This document shows, in pieces, positions 62,399 through 64,000 of a stretch of 64,000 nucleotides of DNA. Position 1 is the first letter of the stretch, and each line of letters opens with the position of its first letter. The notes under the pieces were generated by a model. The model saw only the letters and a list, made by a program, of their open reading frames with translations, was not told the origin of the DNA and did not search any database. Position numbers and translations under genes: made by a program. The DNA lies in the NCBI RefSeq assembly GCF_031453995.1, contig NZ_JAVDPZ010000011.1, forward strand, positions 1 to 64,000. Direction: 5' to 3'. This DNA is from Nitrobacter vulgaris. Its GTDB lineage: Bacteria; Pseudomonadota; Alphaproteobacteria; Rhizobiales; Xanthobacteraceae.

Positions 62399-63469
62399 TC
62401 AGCCCCAGAGCTCCGCGTTTGGCGGATAGACCGTGCTGCCGTCGTAGCGAAGACCGTTGTCACGGTCGTCAGCCAGCAACAGCGGACCATCGAGGTCGAC
62501 GAAGCGGGCTTGCTGCGCGATCAGCATGGCGGGCGCCATCGACAGCGAAGTTGCGACCATGCACCCGATCATGATTTCGAAACGCAACGCGCGGGCCGCA
62601 TCTGCCATGGTCAGCGCTTCGGTCAGACCGCCGGTCTTATCGAGCTTGATATTGATGGCGTCGTAGCGTTCCCGAAGGCCGTCGAGCGATGCCCGGTCAT
62701 GAACGCTTTCATCGGCGCAGACAGCAATGGGTCTGCGAATGCGTGCCAGCGCGTCGTCGCTCCCTGCGGGGAGGGGTTGCTCGACGAGCGTGACGCCGGC
62801 GGCCTCGCAAGCCGCCAGGTTCCGCTCGAGATTATGAAGCGTCCATGCTTCGTTGGCGTCGACGATCAGTTCCGATTCGCGCGCTTGTTTGCGCACAGCG
62901 GCTATGCGCTGGGGATCGCCGTCGCCACCAAGTTTGATCTTGAGGAGGGGCCGATGCGCGGCTTTGGCGGTCGCTGCCGCCATCGCCTCAGGCGAGCCGA
63001 GTGAGATTGTGTAGGCCGTGGAGCGAGGAGAGGGCGCCGAACGATCCAGTAACGTCCATATCCGCCGGCCGCTGCATTTAGCCTCGAGATCCCAGAGCGC
63101 GCAGTCCAGTGCGTTCCGCGCCGCGCCAGCTGGCATGGCGGACGCGAGTGATTGGCGATCCAGGCCTGCTGCGAGAGGCTTCTGCATCCCAAGGATGGCA
63201 GCGAGAACCCCTTCCGGTGTCTCCCCATAACGAGCGTATGGAACGCATTCCCCGCGTCCGGTGTGGCCACTCCGGCTGATTTCGGCGACGACCACGACGG
63301 CTTCGGTCTTGGCGCCGCGGCTGATCGTGAAACTCCCGGCGATCGGCCAGCGTTCGATGCGGCACCGAAGCGTGATTGCGTCGTTCGACAATATTTCCAA
63401 TTGGCAGGTCCGAATGCACCGCAAGCCGGTCACGTTGGGAGGGATAAATCCGCGAGCCAGCGACCCCAT
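62399..63469 (-). CDS. Dipeptide epimerase, enolase superfamily (L-Ala-D/L-Glu epimerase-like)
   Basis: Muconate-lactonising-enzyme subgroup of the enolase superfamily. The catalytic Lys pair is in 'LLKIKLGG', the metal ligands in 'VDANEAW', 'VEQPLP' and 'CADESV', and the opposite Lys in 'INIKLDKTGG'. These fit L-Ala-D/L-Glu epimerases, which let cells reuse murein tripeptide fragments; this suits the amidase at the other end of the window. The start is uncertain: the family usually begins near 'RIERWPIAGSFTIS', so a TTG at 63391 may be right rather than the ATG at 63469. Confidence 0.82.
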   Translation of the reverse strand: MGSLARGFIPPNVTGLRCIRTCQLEILSNDAITLRCRIERWPIAGSFTISRGAKTEAVVVVAEISRSGHTGRGECVPYARYGETPEGVLAAILGMQKPLAAGLDRQSLASAMPAGAARNALDCALWDLEAKCSGRRIWTLLDRSAPSPRSTAYTISLGSPEAMAAATAKAAHRPLLKIKLGGDGDPQRIAAVRKQARESELIVDANEAWTLHNLERNLAACEAAGVTLVEQPLPAGSDDALARIRRPIAVCADESVHDRASLDGLRERYDAINIKLDKTGGLTEALTMADAARALRFEIMIGCMVATSLSMAPAMLIAQQARFVDLDGPLLLADDRDNGLRYDGSTVYPPNAELWG

Positions 63470-63639
63470 GTTGACGTTCCGCTTCATGTCGGCAGAGACC
63501 ACTGCGCGGAACCAATGTTGGTCGACGATCCCACACTGAACACGGTTGCGCAAGGCGACCGGTCTGGCGCTGGCTAAACGTTGGCGGCAACGCACGGCCC
63601 CCGCGCTGTCGGCTGGCCTTCTAAAGGGACGGAAGGAGC

Positions 63640-63753
63640 ATGCTGTGTAGCGCGATCTTGTGCCCGCTGCGGTCCCTTGAATTGAAAGGGCTGCGATATT
63701 CCGGGGGCGATCTGGTCTTCGTCGGTATCAAAAGCCAAGAAACGGAGGTTTAA
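63640..63753 (+). CDS. Small ORF (37 aa) ending in a terminator
   Basis: A 37-codon frame with a strong GGAAGGAG ribosome binding site directly before the ATG. Its TAA stop lies in the loop of the hairpin at 63740-63763. The peptide has three Cys or Ser-rich positions near the start and a basic middle; I recognise no family. It could be a small protein or a leader-type peptide, or the region could be an untranslated RNA. Confidence 0.35.
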   Translation: MLCSAILCPLRSLELKGLRYSGGDLVFVGIKSQETEV

Positions 63754-63763
63754 GCCTCCGTTT
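63740..63763. terminator. Bidirectional intrinsic terminator
   Basis: A 9-bp stem AAACGGAGG/CCTCCGTTT with a 6-base loop. It runs into TTTTT on the plus strand and TTTCTT on the minus strand. It can end both the small plus-strand ORF and the minus-strand gene whose stop is at 63780. Confidence 0.75.
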
Positions 63764-63779
63764 TTCAGCCGGTGAAGCG

Positions 63780-64000
63780 CTATGCGAGCCGTCCCGCCGC
63801 ATGCGCGAGCAAGGTATAGACCAACCCGGTCTCGGATGTCAGATGGTCGCTTATCACCGAGGGTTCTCGCTCGTCGCGTGCGACCTCATCCAGCAGCCGT
63901 TCAAATTCGGCAATGTAGCGATCCGCCGTCTGTTTGAAAGTGCGGTCCGTACGGTATTTGCGGGCCACCTCGTCAAAGGCCTTTTGACCTCCTGGCGTGT
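63780..64000 (-). CDS. C-terminal part of an unknown protein (cut by window edge)
   Basis: The last 73 codons of a gene that starts beyond the right edge; the frame is open to position 64000. The fragment is a charged, helical sequence ('TFKQTADRYIAEFERLLDEV') ending in Gly-Arg-Leu-Ala. I do not recognise a family. A bidirectional terminator follows 17 bases downstream. A GTG at 63968 need not be its start. Confidence 0.6.
   Translation of the reverse strand, partial: TPGGQKAFDEVARKYRTDRTFKQTADRYIAEFERLLDEVARDEREPSVISDHLTSETGLVYTLLAHAAGRLA

Overview
The window looks like a chromosomal segment of an alphaproteobacterium of the Nitrobacteraceae/Bradyrhizobiaceae (Nitrobacter, Rhodopseudomonas, Bradyrhizobium, Afipia and relatives). 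The reasons are the GC-rich, Bradyrhizobium-like proteins, a small aa3-oxidase subunit IV gene, the long alphaproteobacterial FtsZ, the palindromic intergenic repeats typical of this group, and a GnnA/GnnB pair that fits the diaminoglucose lipid A known from these genera. I cannot fix the genus. I see no tRNA, rRNA, CRISPR array, insertion sequence or phage gene.

Positions 1-8450 are loosely packed. They hold small or poorly characterised genes (cytochrome oxidase subunit IV, a Cys-rich secreted protein, a CsbD-like protein, several hypotheticals), a BacA/SbmA-type ABC exporter and an AmpD-like amidase. Several of the small genes have GGAAC-type promoter candidates like those read by EcfG, the alphaproteobacterial general stress sigma factor. 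A possible structured RNA with its own terminator lies at 3620-3773.

Positions 8750-28436 are a complete dcw (division and cell wall) cluster on the + strand: rsmH, ftsL, ftsI, murE, murF, mraY, murD, ftsW, murG, murC, murB, ddl, ftsQ, ftsA, ftsZ. It lacks mraZ at the front and ends in a strong terminator. It supplies the cytoplasmic and lipid-linked steps of peptidoglycan synthesis and the core of the Z ring. lpxC, bamD, recN and ligA follow on the same strand, adding lipid A commitment, outer-membrane protein assembly and DNA repair.

Positions 35036-51031 are an envelope-sugar region with genes on both strands. It holds a fumarylacetoacetate hydrolase-family enzyme, an MsbA-like ABC exporter, galE, and the whole ADP-heptose route (gmhA, gmhB, hldE, hldD) with two heptosyltransferases. 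After these come a CapD-type dehydratase, a flippase-like membrane protein, a UDP-glucuronate epimerase-like protein and manC. Together they point to LPS core and O-antigen or exopolysaccharide synthesis.

Positions 51263-62207 continue with gnnA and gnnB (precursor for diamino lipid A) and murJ (lipid II flippase). A solitary molybdenum hydroxylase large subunit, a CHRD protein behind a perfect EcfG-type promoter, a stand-alone Lrp/AsnC ligand-binding domain, thiD, and an LpxH-like phosphatase abutting a glycosyltransferase come next. The right end has an unknown acidic protein, a dipeptide epimerase (murein peptide recycling), a small ORF with a terminator, and the 3' part of a gene cut by the window edge. 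Most of the window is conserved housekeeping. The less ordinary material is in the intergenic spaces: stress-promoter candidates, palindromic repeats, a possible regulatory RNA and small ORFs.
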